The notes beneath the pieces were generated by a model. The model had not been told where the DNA came from. It saw only the letters and a program-made list of their open reading frames with translations, and did no database searches. Source: Haematococcus lacustris (Eukaryota; Chlorophyta; Chlorophyceae; Chlamydomonadales; Haematococcaceae). Taken from it: a DNA stretch of 64,000 bases. The stretch spans positions 3,825,716 through 3,889,715 of the forward strand of contig JASKMD010000025.1 in assembly GCA_030144725.1 (NCBI GenBank), given 5' to 3'. This document shows, piece by piece, positions 21,783-33,561 of this stretch (positions within the stretch are counted from its first letter, which is position 1; each line of letters starts with the position of its first letter). A program made the position numbers and the translations under genes.

Positions 21783-22460
21783 AGTGGTCTGACTCAAATG
21801 TAGGCCCTAGTGAGGGCTGAGGTGCTGCCTTTCGGCTGAAGCATGACTCCGATTCTCAAAGAGTATGAGGGGTGGGGGTTGTAAGCATCAGACACCAGAT
21901 TGATAACTTGCAATGGTGAATGGTCGCCCGTCTTAGCACAGCAACATTAGCCTACTATGTGTCGTTGCCATTGTCAGCTAACCTTGTCATCCTAGCTATT
22001 CAACAGCTAGGACCAAGCGTCTAGGCCCCACCCCTGCAGGGTATCTTGGCCGACTGGCCAACGGCTAGAATGCGTTGAAAATCGCTGCCACAACAAAATG
22101 CACGTGCAGGTGGCTGGGCTTGTAACTGCATAACTCAGCCAACCAGCCAGACAGGAAACAGGTTCAGTCAAACTGAGGAAGCTATGCTAGCTCATGCTGA
22201 CGAGGTTTGCATAACTATTCATGATGTAATCTATTGCATGTGTCACGTGCATGCTGGATTGCTGGCATCCCACCCGACTCATCATACACATGATGTGAGG
22301 CATACTTTGAGCTTGCCCAGTGCTTAGCAAGGCTGTGTGCCATGAATGTCTCTCTGCTCTTGGTGTTTGGTTCACCCACAGCACATGCACTGTGCCCACA
22401 ACACTCACGCGCGTCGCCTGGGAGGGTTCCACATGCAGGGTTTATTGGCTGCAAGGCTGC
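21783..22460. repeat. Duplicated block B, first copy
   Basis: This aligns with 62897-64000, starting AGTGGTCTGACTCAAATGTA. Differences are scattered substitutions, short indels and the 451-bp MITE present only in the other copy. No gene is supported in it: the one open frame shared by both copies (MLAHAD, then ITIHDVIYCM) shows three amino-acid changes in its first dozen codons. Confidence 0.8.
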
Positions 22461-22579
22461 GACCCTGCTGCACCGGGGATGCAGAGTGAGAGAACCGCTC
22501 CAGACCTGGTCCGTGAGCACTGTGCATGAGGTGCCATGACCCTGGTGCAGCTGCGTAATTGCCACCTACTTAGTGTCGG

Positions 22580-25454
22580 CTAGCACAGTGATGGCGCAGT
22601 GCCGGCTGCTGCCACCTCCTTGTCCTCTTCCTCCAGCACTCCAGCCACTGCTGGTGCAGCAGCCATCAAAGCCAGCTGCCGCGTCCCCAGCGCCGTGCTG
22701 CTGCGGCTGCTGCGTTCCCGGCTGCTGCGCTCCCGGCTGCTGTGGCTGCCCATGCCGTTGCCTGGCATGGTGTAGGCATGCAAACCTGACAGCTCTGACA
22801 TCAGCGCACTGACGCCAGCGCTGGGGGTGGAGGTGGTGGTGGTAGCAGTGTTGGTGCCAGCCATCAAGGACATTCTGCTGGAGAGGTCCGTGCCCCAGCT
22901 GCTGTTGGGCTCCATGATGTGCAGCAGCCCAAGCAGGCTGCTGTTGGGCTCGCTGAGGGGCTCACTGTGCAGTCCCAGCAGGCTGGCCGGGTCACTGACC
23001 CGGTTGGATTTGTCTTGGTAGGGGTCCACCCCCTGCTGCTGCCCTGGTCTGGCGCTAGGAGGGCCGCGGGCTTGGCCTGTGGCAGGCAGTGTGGGCAGGC
23101 TGGTTGGAGAGGGGTGATGTGGCAGCAGCCTTGGTGGCAGTGGGCTTTGTGACTGCATGGTTTACTTTGCAGATGAGCCAGCCTGAGCATGGCCAACACG
23201 GGAGCCCGCAGCAGGAAGCAGCTGACAGGTGGACTGCAGAGGCAGGAGGGGCTTGTGGCTGGCAGCAGCAGTGGGGGCCATGTATAGTGCTATAGAGTAT
23301 TAGCAGTGGCGCAGGGGGTAGGCACTGAGGGAGCAGCCTAAGGGTCAGTATCGTGGAGGTAGTGGGATCAGGGGCATGGGGGACGCAGAAGAGCACTGAG
23401 GGAGGAACACAGGTTGCGGGCATCAACGAGTTGCGTGCAGCAGAAGGAAAGCCAGGAGGGGTGTTGGCATCAGGAGGGTTGCTGGTGGCAGGAGTAGCGA
23501 CGTGTGTTAGTGGCAGCACTGAGGGGAGGGTACTGATGACGACATGAGCTCCCAGGAGCACATCACGTGACAAGGATTACCAGGGTGGTGGGCAGCCCAT
23601 CACCAGGCGCACTTCACGAGCTCAGCTGCTCTTAGCCGCAGCCAGGCCAGGCCACAGTCCCCTCGCAGGTGATGTGCATGCCGTCAACAGCCCTAGCGAT
23701 GGCGCTGCTTACACCTACTGGCTGCCTGCATGGATGAAGTTCCAGTCGACCTTACCTGCTGCTAGCTGGGCCGTGGGTGCAGCCTGCCGGCCACCACTGA
23801 ATTCCCCCTGCAAGCATCAAGCAGGCCGCGGCTATGGTAGGACATGCATGGGAGTTGAAACAACGACCAGCATCCCAAGACGTCCTGTGTCACTATGAAG
23901 CATTGCTGGGCGGCTGGCTGCAAGACTTAGGTGACTAGCTGCTTCACCCGGTGCTGGTGTATGCCCAAAACAGCTAGGTATTCCCTGCCGCTGCACTGCT
24001 GCTCTTTGCACAGAAGTCACAGTCAAGTCTAGCACCACAGGGCACTTCTTCAAGGACCACTGGGCTTTACTGTATGAGGGTGGTATCCTAGTCAGGCCCT
24101 TGCCATTGTGGGTGCCCACGCCTCATGCTCTGCAACCGCTGTCAGCCTGCAAGCGCACCAAGGCTGAGCCGGCAGCTGAGCCCACAAAGGGCAAGGGCAA
24201 GGCTGCCAAAGCCAAGCCAGCGCCACAGCCAGGCAGGTGGCTGGACAGGGACTGCAATGCAGCGCTGAGCATGCAGCGCATTGGAGAGAGCAGGTGGCGC
24301 CCGCTGGAGCTGTGCTACTGGCCAGGCCAGGGAGCTCTGCCAGCCAAGGGCAAGGAGTACCCTGGCTTGGGCTACAAGCGGCTGCGAGACAAGCCACCCC
24401 AGGCTCAGCAGCAGCAGCAGCCTGCTGACGCACAGTAGTGTGTGCCCCCACTTTGAGCTGTCATCAGCTTTCAATTAGTGCATGTTTTGTCATGCCAACT
24501 CTATGCATAGCCCTGTCACAGGGGTCAGGCAATGCTGTAGGTGGTAGGCGACCATGACCATGTGTATGCCATGTATAGGCCATGAGCATGCCATGTGATG
24601 GGAACACCACACAGATAAAGCACCGTTTTGTAGTGGTCCACAATTAGTGTGTTCGACTGCAATGAAGGCTCAAGGTTGAGAGCCAAGGTGCTGTCAGCCT
24701 GCATGAGATTATTATCTTTAGTTTTGATCAAATTGGACTTGACTCATTTTAGCAAATCTGGCAATTTATGTTAAAACAAACAGCTGGAATTTGACGACAG
24801 CTGGGATTTTGACGTTGAGAGCCAAGGTGCTGTCAGCCTGCATTGGTTGCTATGCGGTTGCTAAGCCAGTGTTTGGAAGGTGAACCTCTCCATGCAAACC
24901 AGACACAGCCCTCAGCGCATGGGTCCATCATCTGAACAGGCACATGTCGCATGCAGGGTTGATGAAGCGTGTGCTGGGGTGAACCAGGTCGCTACGTACC
25001 TTGGGAACATGCCCATTCAATGGTGTGAGCCCCAGCTCCCTTTGCTCTGCTGCAGCCGCGGAGCCCTGTGCTGCCAGGTGGAGGGCCCCACAAGCTGCAG
25101 CCTCAGTGGTGTGGGAGGTGTGAGCCTCACCGCCCTCAGCTACTAATGCTGGTGTACGGCCACTTGCATGCGCCAAGGCCTGCTCCCTGGCTGGCAGCGC
25201 TACTGCATGAGCAAAACAGCTCCGCACTGCAGCTGGTGAGGCAGGGGCAGCTGAGGGGGTGCTTAGCTGGGCCTGGGCTGCTTGTGCCTGGGCCTGGGCT
25301 GCTTGTGCCTGACGCATGCCATGGTCATGGTGCTGGTGGCTGTGGTGGAGCAATGGGTCCGCCTGGAGGCTGCTGGCTGTGACCTCACGGCCTAAGCTGC
25401 CCTGGAGCTCTCTGCTCAAGACGGACCGCTGCAGTGGCACTACACCTAAGGCTG

Positions 25455-25486
<32 letters not shown>

Positions 25487-28400
25487 GGTTGCAGCAATGG
25501 TTTGGGAGGCTCTGCGAACAGGCTGGTCACCGTGGCAGGGATGACCCGGATAGAGTCGCTGGAGCTGCTGCCTGCTGCAGCGGCTGATGCCCCTCCGTCC
25601 GCTCCAACCCCTGATGGCCATGCGCCTGCTGTCCCTGCACGTCGCCCTTGAGCAGCAGGGAGGGGAGTGGCTGCCTGCGCATGATCCCTGCTGCCAGAGC
25701 CTGGCAAGGGTGACCTTGGCAGAGGTGCAGGAGATGCCGGGAGAGCTGCAGACCTTTGTCGCACCAATCCTTGGTTGCCAGGCTGGCTGGTGTGGCGCAG
25801 GACTGGAGCTGCCCGAGCTGGGGTAGTTTGATGAGAGGTGAGAACTGGGTGCGCTGCGTCTGCTGCCTGGATGGCCACCGTGAAGCCAGCCGTGAGGGTC
25901 ACTGCAGTCAGAGTGAGAGAGGCACAGCACAGCAATGTGAGAGGCAATGCTGGGAGTGGGAAGCCACATGGGAAGACAGCGGCCCTGTGCTCCTGCATGC
26001 TTTGTGATCCTGCATGGCATTGCGCACGGGTTGGGTGTGGGAAGCATGAGCAATGATAAGGTGCAAACGTAAGCAAGGTAAGCAAGGCATGATCACGACA
26101 TGGTTGGCATGACTGATTTATTGCATGGATGCGCAAGACTAAGCAGGAAGGAGCAAGGCACAGCCGGCAATTGTGAGGCACACCAAGCTGGATGGCGTAC
26201 ATGAGCAAAACAGGACCACGGTCAGGTGGGTATTGATCACAATGCGCATGGGGCGCACTATGAAAAAGAGATGAATAATAAAAAACATGGTTTGGATAGT
26301 TTTAAAATGTGTCAAAAATGGAAAGAAGTGTTGAGGTTGACAACATGGGCGGACGATAAAGCCTTGCTGGTGGGCAGAGCATAGTCAAGGTTGCCAAGGG
26401 CTGGGAGTACTCTGGCCTGAGTCATGAGTGCATGTAAGGCCAAGCAGCACGCCAGGTCAAGCAGCAGCAGCGACAGCTCAAGGCACATCAGAGTGTGCCA
26501 TGCTGCTGCTGTGTTTCGTTTGTGCATGCCTGTCATGTCAAACTGGCGTGATGAAGCATGCAATGACCAGCAGCTGGCAGGTGATGTGGGCATCATACAC
26601 AGTCAATGCTGGGACTGGTTGGTGTGCCCAACATTGCACACACCCCAGGCACCACTAATTACAGCGGCATGGGTGCGTGGCAGTAGGAGCAAAATCACAG
26701 CTTAGCATGCCACAGTTGCAGTTCGGGAGCCCATGCGAGATGACGAAGCTGGTGTCTGTGCGCTCCCTCACCTCTGCGGGCTAGCGTGGAGTGTGTGAAC
26801 GACGAGTTGAAGGTCGACATCGCGCCGCGCTCCACCATGAGCGAGGACGTGGAGCTGTTGTGCGACGGTGGGGAGCCGGGAAGCGACACGTCCGCTAATC
26901 TCGACCGCCGCGCTTGCATGAAGTTGTGTTGCAGCGTTCGCGCGCCAGGCGTGGCGCCGGCGGTGAAGGACATGCTGGTCTGCTGGCAACGGATTCTATC
27001 TCCGACGCTGTGCTGCCCTTCTGTGCTGGCACTTTGGGCGCCGAAGCGGCCGGTGATGCTGCGAGCTCTTGACAGGGCGCGAGAGGTGCGGCGGCTTGTG
27101 CGCTGCTGCGCCGCGCTGCTCGCCATGACGTACATCGCCAGTTGTTGCGCCGAGTGCGTACGTTGTTGCAGCTGCCGCATGATCGCAGCCTGCGCATTCT
27201 CGTCAGCTTCTTCATCGTGCGCGTCTTCATGACCCGCGTCGGCAGCAGCTGTCGAGGGATGCCCTGTACGGCCTGCTGCACTATCATATCCGCGTGCTTG
27301 TCTGAGCCTGGGGCGTGGGTAGATAACCTCACCATGTGACTCAGTTCGCGAGGTGGTGCCATCTGCGGGAGTCTCACGACTATAGTTTTGAGTCACTCCT
27401 CCCAACTGGTGTGACCCAGCTGTGAAAGCTGACCCAGGTTGGAGCTGGCCGGATGCGCCGGCAGAAAGGGAGTCCTTAGGCGCCCGCATGGAGCGTGAGG
27501 AGGAAAGCGGTGGGCGGCTGCGCAACGGCATGGGCTGGTCAGTTGGCCGATCCTCTGCTGCACCTCCACTATCACCCAGGCCCCGGCCCCCTGCTGCACC
27601 TAGGGGCGGGTCTGCCTGATTGCCTTGGGCGCTGGTGCCAGCAGCTGGCTGCCCGCGCCCAGGGCATGACACCTGGTTGCCGTCTGGGTGGCTGCTCAGC
27701 CTCGAATTCCAGCCATACTGAGTGGTGGGGCTGCTGGCAGCCTGACACTGCGCCCTGGCATTGCTGGTGCTGGTGCTCATGAATGCGGTCCAAGTGGATG
27801 GGGTCACACTGCCGTTGCTGACAGAGTGGGGCAGATCAGGCGAGAATGCTGAGTCGTGGGCTGGCAAGCAGGAGGCAGGTGATGAGGGTCTGGGTGTCAG
27901 TGAGCTAGCACTGGCCCACAGCGCTCTGCGGATGGCTGAGCGGATCCAACGGCCGACACCAGCCTGGCTCACAGGCTTGGTGACACTGCCTGGCTGGGGT
28001 AGGCTCAATGACCCTGTCAGACTGCCACCTGGCTGTAAAGCGGTTGCCTGGTTAGGCATAGTCGAGTCAGGGAGGGAGATGTGCGTTCCAAGCCCTGCCC
28101 CTGTGTCAGGGTCTGCAGGGGCCAGGGTGAGGTGCATCGAGGCAGGTGGAGGAACAGCGGCGGTGGGTGGCAGGGCAGGAGCCATAGCGTGGCCGGCAGC
28201 GCCGCCGGCAGAAGCTGTGCCAACAGCCCACGCCCTAGCCCGGGCCCAGGCACCCCTGGCAGAGGTGCCAAGGGTGGTGGCTGCAGCTGCAGCTGGCTGG
28301 ACCGCACCGGACAGGTGAGGTGCAGGACTGAGCACGTAAGGCCAGCCGTCCTGCTGCACTGCTCCTCCCCAGTGGCCACCCGGAGCACTGGGCTCCTCTT

Positions 28401-29277
28401 GGCACAGCATAGGGGTCAGGGGCGAGGCGTGGCCGGTCGTGTAGCCTTCCATGACAGGGCTGAGCGGCTGCATGGTTCCAGCTGACCTGGCAGCTGCTGA
28501 CCTGCAGTCAAGTAGGGGCAGCGAGCAAGTGGGCAAGGGGCAGCCCCCAGCAAGGTCCTGGGGGCTGTGCGGGGTAGGTATGGCGTCAGGGTGAGCAGCG
28601 CAGCGGCAGCGAAGGCAGTGGCAGCACTCCTGACCAAGGGGCTGGTGCCATCACAGTGCAGCAGCAGCGTTACGGAGGAGTGCCGCTTACTTGTTACTCC
28701 AATGACCTGACTGCATGGCATGGCCCGCACACTGCCCAGCGACCTCCTCACAACCTCCATGGCCAAAGGCCAGCTGGGTCTGAGAGCTTGAACTCCGGCC
28801 CGCTTCAGATGTCAGGCTCAATAGGCCCTGCTCGTTCACCCATGCGCCCGCATGGCCCAGCACCTCCAGGGGCAGCCCAGCAGCCAGGCCAGCAGCTGGC
28901 GAGCAGCAGCTGGCGCCAGGGTCCTGGCCGCTGCGGGCTGCAGGGAGGGTGGGGCTGGTGAGGTAAGGAGGGGCGACTAGGGTGCTCCCATTGCCCCCAT
29001 GCTGGGCCAGCTGGTCATACTGCGGCTGTGCTTGATGTTGGGGCTGGGGCTGCAGCTGCCAGGTTGCGTAGAGTGCATGCAGTGAGGGGGGACCATGGCC
29101 CACAGGTAAAGGGGGGGCTGCCAGCCGTGGACCTAGGGGTCTGAGATGCTGCTGTGTGGGATGGCAGGCGTTGGGAGTGGTGGCGGAGGGCTGAGAGCAG
29201 GGTTGGGGTGAGGTGGCGGGGCACCGGCTGCTTGGGCGGGCAAGGCAGGGCAGGCAAGTGCCGAGCAAGCCAGGTTC
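22580..29277 (-). CDS. Large Ser/Gln/Ala-rich protein, 3' five exons
   Basis: Five minus-strand exons agree in phase at every junction: 29277-28691, 28564-26772, 25901-25000, 23233-23166 and 23099-22580 (stop). They add 1289 codons; upstream exons are not resolved, though a plausible one reads NEYGRSSSVLSTISLGSCAW near 29560. The product is low complexity: Pro/Gln-rich (WQLQPQPQHQAQPQYDQLAQ), Ser-rich, a poly-Gln run from (CAG)n at 25448-25490, a His/Asp stretch, Arg/Ser repeats (SRRTSRALSRARS; SRERSSRERSS) and acidic EEEDKE near the C-terminus. A large, mostly disordered regulatory or scaffold protein is likely. No enzymatic domain is visible. Introns 26771-25902 and 24999-23234 carry remnants of the Fanzor-type repeat. 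Confidence 0.6.
23990..24703 (+). mobile_element. Fanzor-type repeat fragment with RuvC-III region
   Basis: The plus-strand frame to the TAG at 24436 reads KRTKAEPAAEPTKGKGKAAK, then RWLDRDCNAALSMQRIGESR, WRPLELCYWP and a Gln run. DRDCNAAL matches the RuvC-III segment (D/RDxNAAxN) of TnpB/Fanzor nucleases. The conserved family 3' tail follows to GAGCCAAGGTGCTG at 24703. The upstream two thirds of the protein are absent. It lies in an intron of the minus-strand Ser/Gln-rich gene, in opposite orientation. Parts of the tail are repeated at 24817-24842. Confidence 0.6.
26340..26560 (+). mobile_element. Decayed 3' end of the Fanzor-type repeat
   Basis: Sequence like GCCAAGGGCTGGGAGTACTC and a CAG-rich segment correspond to the AKGKEYPGLGY and poly-Gln codons of the family. 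They are followed by a decayed form of the tail (CATGCCTGTCATGTC). Stops and substitutions interrupt it. Confidence 0.4.
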
Positions 29278-30138
29278 CTGCACAGCCACACGAGGCCACA
29301 GCAAGGCAGTGATGGGCTGTGCATGGTACTATGGCTGAAGTGCTCACTTCTGGTGACACCACACCATATAGTGAGTGCTGGTCAGCAGGTGCTTGGCACG
29401 CTAGCTACACTGCTGATGTGAGGGCCAGCCAGCTATCAGCCAGCTGCCACCATGCCCTGCTCCCTCTGGTGCTCTCCCTCATTGCCCCTTACAATCCCTT
29501 GATCTGTACCTCCATGCACAAACCATGCACATGAGCCCAGTGAAATCGTCGATAACACGGATGATGATCGCCCATACTCGTTGCCTGTCTCAGTGACGTG
29601 AGAGGAGGGTGCACCCATGCCAGGGACCAGGGCATCAATGCAAGGTGGAGGGCACAGGTACGTGGCCTGCTTGGTGGCATGGCCAAGACTTCCACTAGAT
29701 GCCATGTACCTTGTGTGACTTGTGTGCCATGCAGTGTGGGACAGTTGAGGTGTCAAGAAAGTGCAGAAAAGAACAAACGCAAGCAGCTGGCGGTTGGTTG
29801 GGTCGTTGCTGGGGCGGAGAGCAAATGCATGACAGGATACAGGGTAATGTATGCTAGGTGTCATTTGAGCTGCAGCACCGTACATTGAGCATACATGCCA
29901 AGCCAGCCCCAGACTCAAGCGGTCTTGGGGCTCTTGGGAGAATCTTAGGCGCACAAAGGAACAGTGCAGGGGACCTCAACAGCGTGTGCTGGGTCCCTCA
30001 ATGCTTGGTGCTGCGGCCCAGGCGGGGTGAGGTTTGGAGCCCAGGACAGGGGATGTGGGCCAGGGTGCTGGTCAGGTTGTGGTACTGACTGGCCTGCTGG
30101 GGTGTGTGGGCCCACCTGCTGCCCATCCCGCCCCGCCG
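29278..30138. other. Region between the FMO 3' end and the Ser/Gln-rich gene
   Basis: Minus-strand sequence at 29596-29528 reads NEYGRSSSVLSTISLGSCAW between an acceptor (GAGACAG) and a GTACAG donor, and may be an upstream exon of the gene to the left. It does not join exon 29277 in phase without another exon. Otherwise no gene is seen. Confidence 0.35.
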
Positions 30139-30215
30139 TGTGGTTAGTGGCTCAGTGGGTAAAGGGTGGTTCTGCAACGAGTGGGAGGTGATGGGTTCGA
30201 CTCCACCCAACACCT
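30139..30215 (+). mobile_element. tRNA-derived SINE-like head
   Basis: Pol III type-2 promoter boxes are present. A box: TGGCTCAGTGGG at about 30148-30159. B box: GGTTCGACTCC at about 30194-30204, an exact match to GGTTCGANNCC. The sequence looks tRNA-like, but a complete cloverleaf (acceptor and anticodon stems) cannot be drawn, so it is called SINE-like rather than a tRNA gene. Its complement forms part of the reading frame beyond the last well-supported FMO exon. Confidence 0.45.
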
Positions 30216-33200
30216 AACTCTGGGTTGCAAGGTGCCACAAGGCCTGGAGCATCAACCACCCTAAACTCATGCCTGTCAGTGAGGGCGTAGTCTTTCTTCC
30301 CCACCTGTTGCCCACTGCTGCATGACATGTCCCTGGTCAGCTGGGCATGGTAGTCCACTGTGTACTGGGCATACCGCGCTGCTCTGTTGTGCGCCGCTGG
30401 GAAGAAGGAGCGCCGCCACACTTGCTGGGCTGTCAGGTCCGCGTGCTGCACAGCCCTGCGGGCACCACCAGGAGCAGCAGGGGCGTTGGGGCCAGCACTC
30501 AGACATGGCAGGCATGGCTGCGCTTCATGTTGCAACGCACTGTGCTCATGGCCTCAAACTAGTTTGGGTGCTGCGCTTGCATAAAGCAGCCCCACGGCAG
30601 TGGGAGGGCCTGGGGAGGTGTGGGGCCTGCCAGCGCCCTGTGTGCTGGTGTGAGTGAGGCAGTAGGAATGCTGTGCAGGATGCATCCAGCAGCACTGCTG
30701 CATGCCTGTGTGGGGCCTGGGGAGGTGTAGGGCTGGTCTGTGGAGCTGCAGGCACCTGGAGGGGAGGTGGAGTGAGCCTTGCAGCAGGCTGGCCAGCCAG
30801 CGTGCCTGCAAACCAGCTGTCTGCAGGCTGTTCAAGGTGTCGGCCTGCAGGCAGTGCAGCACAGCAGCCCAGACAGCAGGCTCTAGCCACCGTGTTCTAG
30901 GTGCAGAGCCTTGTCTCTTTGCTATCTGCTACCTTGCGCAAGCTGTGGTGCGCAGCCTGACTGTGCACTGTCAAGCTGACTCTGCCCAGTATGCCACCCT
31001 CATCCAGCCCCTGGTGCTGGCCGCTGCCCCCTGGCCCTTACTGACAGCATCGTCCTGCCCTCACCCTCACCCCCGCTCCCTGCACCAGCGCAGCACCCAA
31101 CTCATGGCAGGCACCCGGATGTCACTCTTCATGTATGAAGGTACGGACATGCTTATGGAGCTCCAGCCGTGGTAGTGGGAAGGTATGTGGAAGCGGTGGC
31201 GGCAGCGGCAGGCCACTGTGCTTGCTGTGTTGGTATGTGTGCGCTTGCTGTGTTGGCATAGGTGTGCTTGTCCTCCTCAGCGGGAAATCAGGGTTGCAGC
31301 GCCACACAAGCCATGGGGGTGTGCTCACAGAACAGACGGCAGCAGTGTGTGATCTCCCAGGCCTGTGCAATGCCTACCCCGCAGCCTATGAACGCCAGGT
31401 CGTCCACGTCCGGGTGCAGGATGCCTCGGTACAGGTACAGCCCGTCATCAGCCACACGCAGCCGCTGCACCACCTGTACAGCCACCAAGGATGTCATCAA
31501 GGTGCCCAGCACACCACTAAGTCAGGCCGGGGCGGGAGCAAGCAAGGCCCCACCAGACAGGGCTCAGCCAGGCCTGGAGCAGGCTGGAGCTGCTTTGATG
31601 GCTGAGGCCAGGGCCAGGGCCAGGGTCAGGGCCAGGGCCAGGGCCAGGGTCAGGGCCAGGGTCAGGGCCAGGGCCAGGGCTACGGCTAGGGCTGGGTGCA
31701 AGGCTATGACCAGACAGGAATCATCCAGGGGTGGAGGGCGGCTGCAGTGCCAGACATGAGCCAGGCAGGCCAGCCCAGTGCAGGCTGGGCGCCAGCAAGG
31801 CTGCTGATTGCGTTTAGGACGGCTCGATGCTTTGCTCACCGTTGCATCGAACATATGAACAGCTTGCTTGAAACCCGTGCAGTAGACCTGCGAGGTGGGC
31901 AGGGCAGCAGCCACACCCCAGCTGCACTAGGCAACAGACTGGTGTTGAACTGGTGTTCACTGGGTACTGGACACTGGAACCTGCTGCAGAGCCTGCCTGG
32001 AGGCACCCTCTATGGTGGACGACCTGGCACCCACTATGGACCAGCAGAAACACCATGGTGCCGTGGTCTCACTCACGCTCCTAAGAAAGCCATCAACAGG
32101 CCCTCATGAGCCCCAGATCATTCGCCATGGAGTTCAAGTCAGTCTGAGGCAGGTAAGCAGCATGGCGCAGGCGCAGAGTGTTTCAGCAGCTTTGAACAGG
32201 ATACCATGCCCCATTAGGCTCCAGGCCGCTGAGACATTGCGTGGTCCTCAGCAGGCGCTGCTCACCACCAGGTCAGCTGGCACCTCCTGCCCTGTGTCCA
32301 GCAGCACACCCTTGGGCGTAAAGCAGCGCACTCTCCCTGCGGCCAGAAAAGCATGCATGGGCGCAGGCCATGGTCTTGCATAAACTTTGGTCAGACATGC
32401 ATGGGCGGCTGGTGTCACCTCCCTCACCCCAGCCAAGTGTCTGGGTACACCATCACCTTGACACCGAGGATTGGCCATCATGACCATCATGCTACCTGAG
32501 ATGTGCTGCTAGCTGGCTCGGGGGCCTTTGGAAGTGCCCTTTGGAAGTGCCCATTGGAAGTGCCCTTTGGAAGTGCCCTTCGGGAGTGCCCTTTGGGAGT
32601 GCGAGCGTGAGTGACATCGCCTCCTGTGTATAAGTAGGCAGCAGCCTGCTGAGGCACAGTAATGTGTGCCCGCCCTCTTGAGCTATCATCAGCTTTCAAT
32701 TAGTGCATGTTTTGTCATGCCAACTCTACGGTGTAGCCCTAACGGGTCAGGCAATGCTGTAGGTGGTAGGCGACCATGACCATGTGTATGCCATGTATAG
32801 GCCATGAGCATGCCATGTGATGGGAACACCACACAGAAAAAACACTGTTTTGTAGTGGTCCACAATTAGTGTGTTCGACTGCAATGAAGGCTCAAGGTTG
32901 AGGGCCAAGGTGCTGCTAGCTGGCTCTCCATGTACATCCATGCCAACATGCGTGGCACCCTGTGCCCAGTCTACACCCACACCAACAGGCCAGCACCATA
33001 CCCAGGTGGAGGAAGCAACGCTGGCCAGTCCTCTTGCAGCCATGTGCAGAGTGTGTCAAGGGAGGAGTCACATGGCTGCTTCTGACCTGCTGGCTGGCTC
33101 TGCTTTGGCGCCCTGCCCCTGCCAGCTGCCCCTGGCGGCCTGCCCCTGGCTAGCTTTGCTTAAGTGGCCTGCCCTCGCCAGCTGCTGCTCACCCTCCAGT

Positions 33201-33529
33201 AAGGTGGTGTGAGGGTGGCGTACCCCTGCTGCCCAGTCCTGCTCGTGCACTGGGTGCGTGCCGTGCAAGATGTCCAGTGGCAGGGGGTCGGCAGGGACGA
33301 GAGACAGCTGCAGAGCAGCAGCAGCAGGACAGCTGCGCACTCACTGATACACACTTTGTTCAGTGCTGACAGGAGGAGGGGTGCAGGAATGCATGGAAGC
33401 TGCTGGAAAGTATGATTGAGTTGGGCAGCCTGTGCACTTGACCATAAACAAGAGGACACTGCATCTCTGTTGTCAGGCCAAAGGCCTGCCGCATGGTTTT
33501 GGGAAGGGAGTGCAAGTCAATAGCATGGT

Positions 33530-33561
<32 letters not shown>

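Noticed and set aside
22187..22330. Conserved exon (MLAHAD ... HDVIYCM) in block B
   Set aside because: Three nonsynonymous changes within about a dozen codons between the two copies and no splice context, so no sign of constraint.
30139..30215. Functional tRNA gene
   Set aside because: A and B boxes are good, but acceptor, anticodon and T stems do not pair properly; a tRNA-derived SINE fits better.
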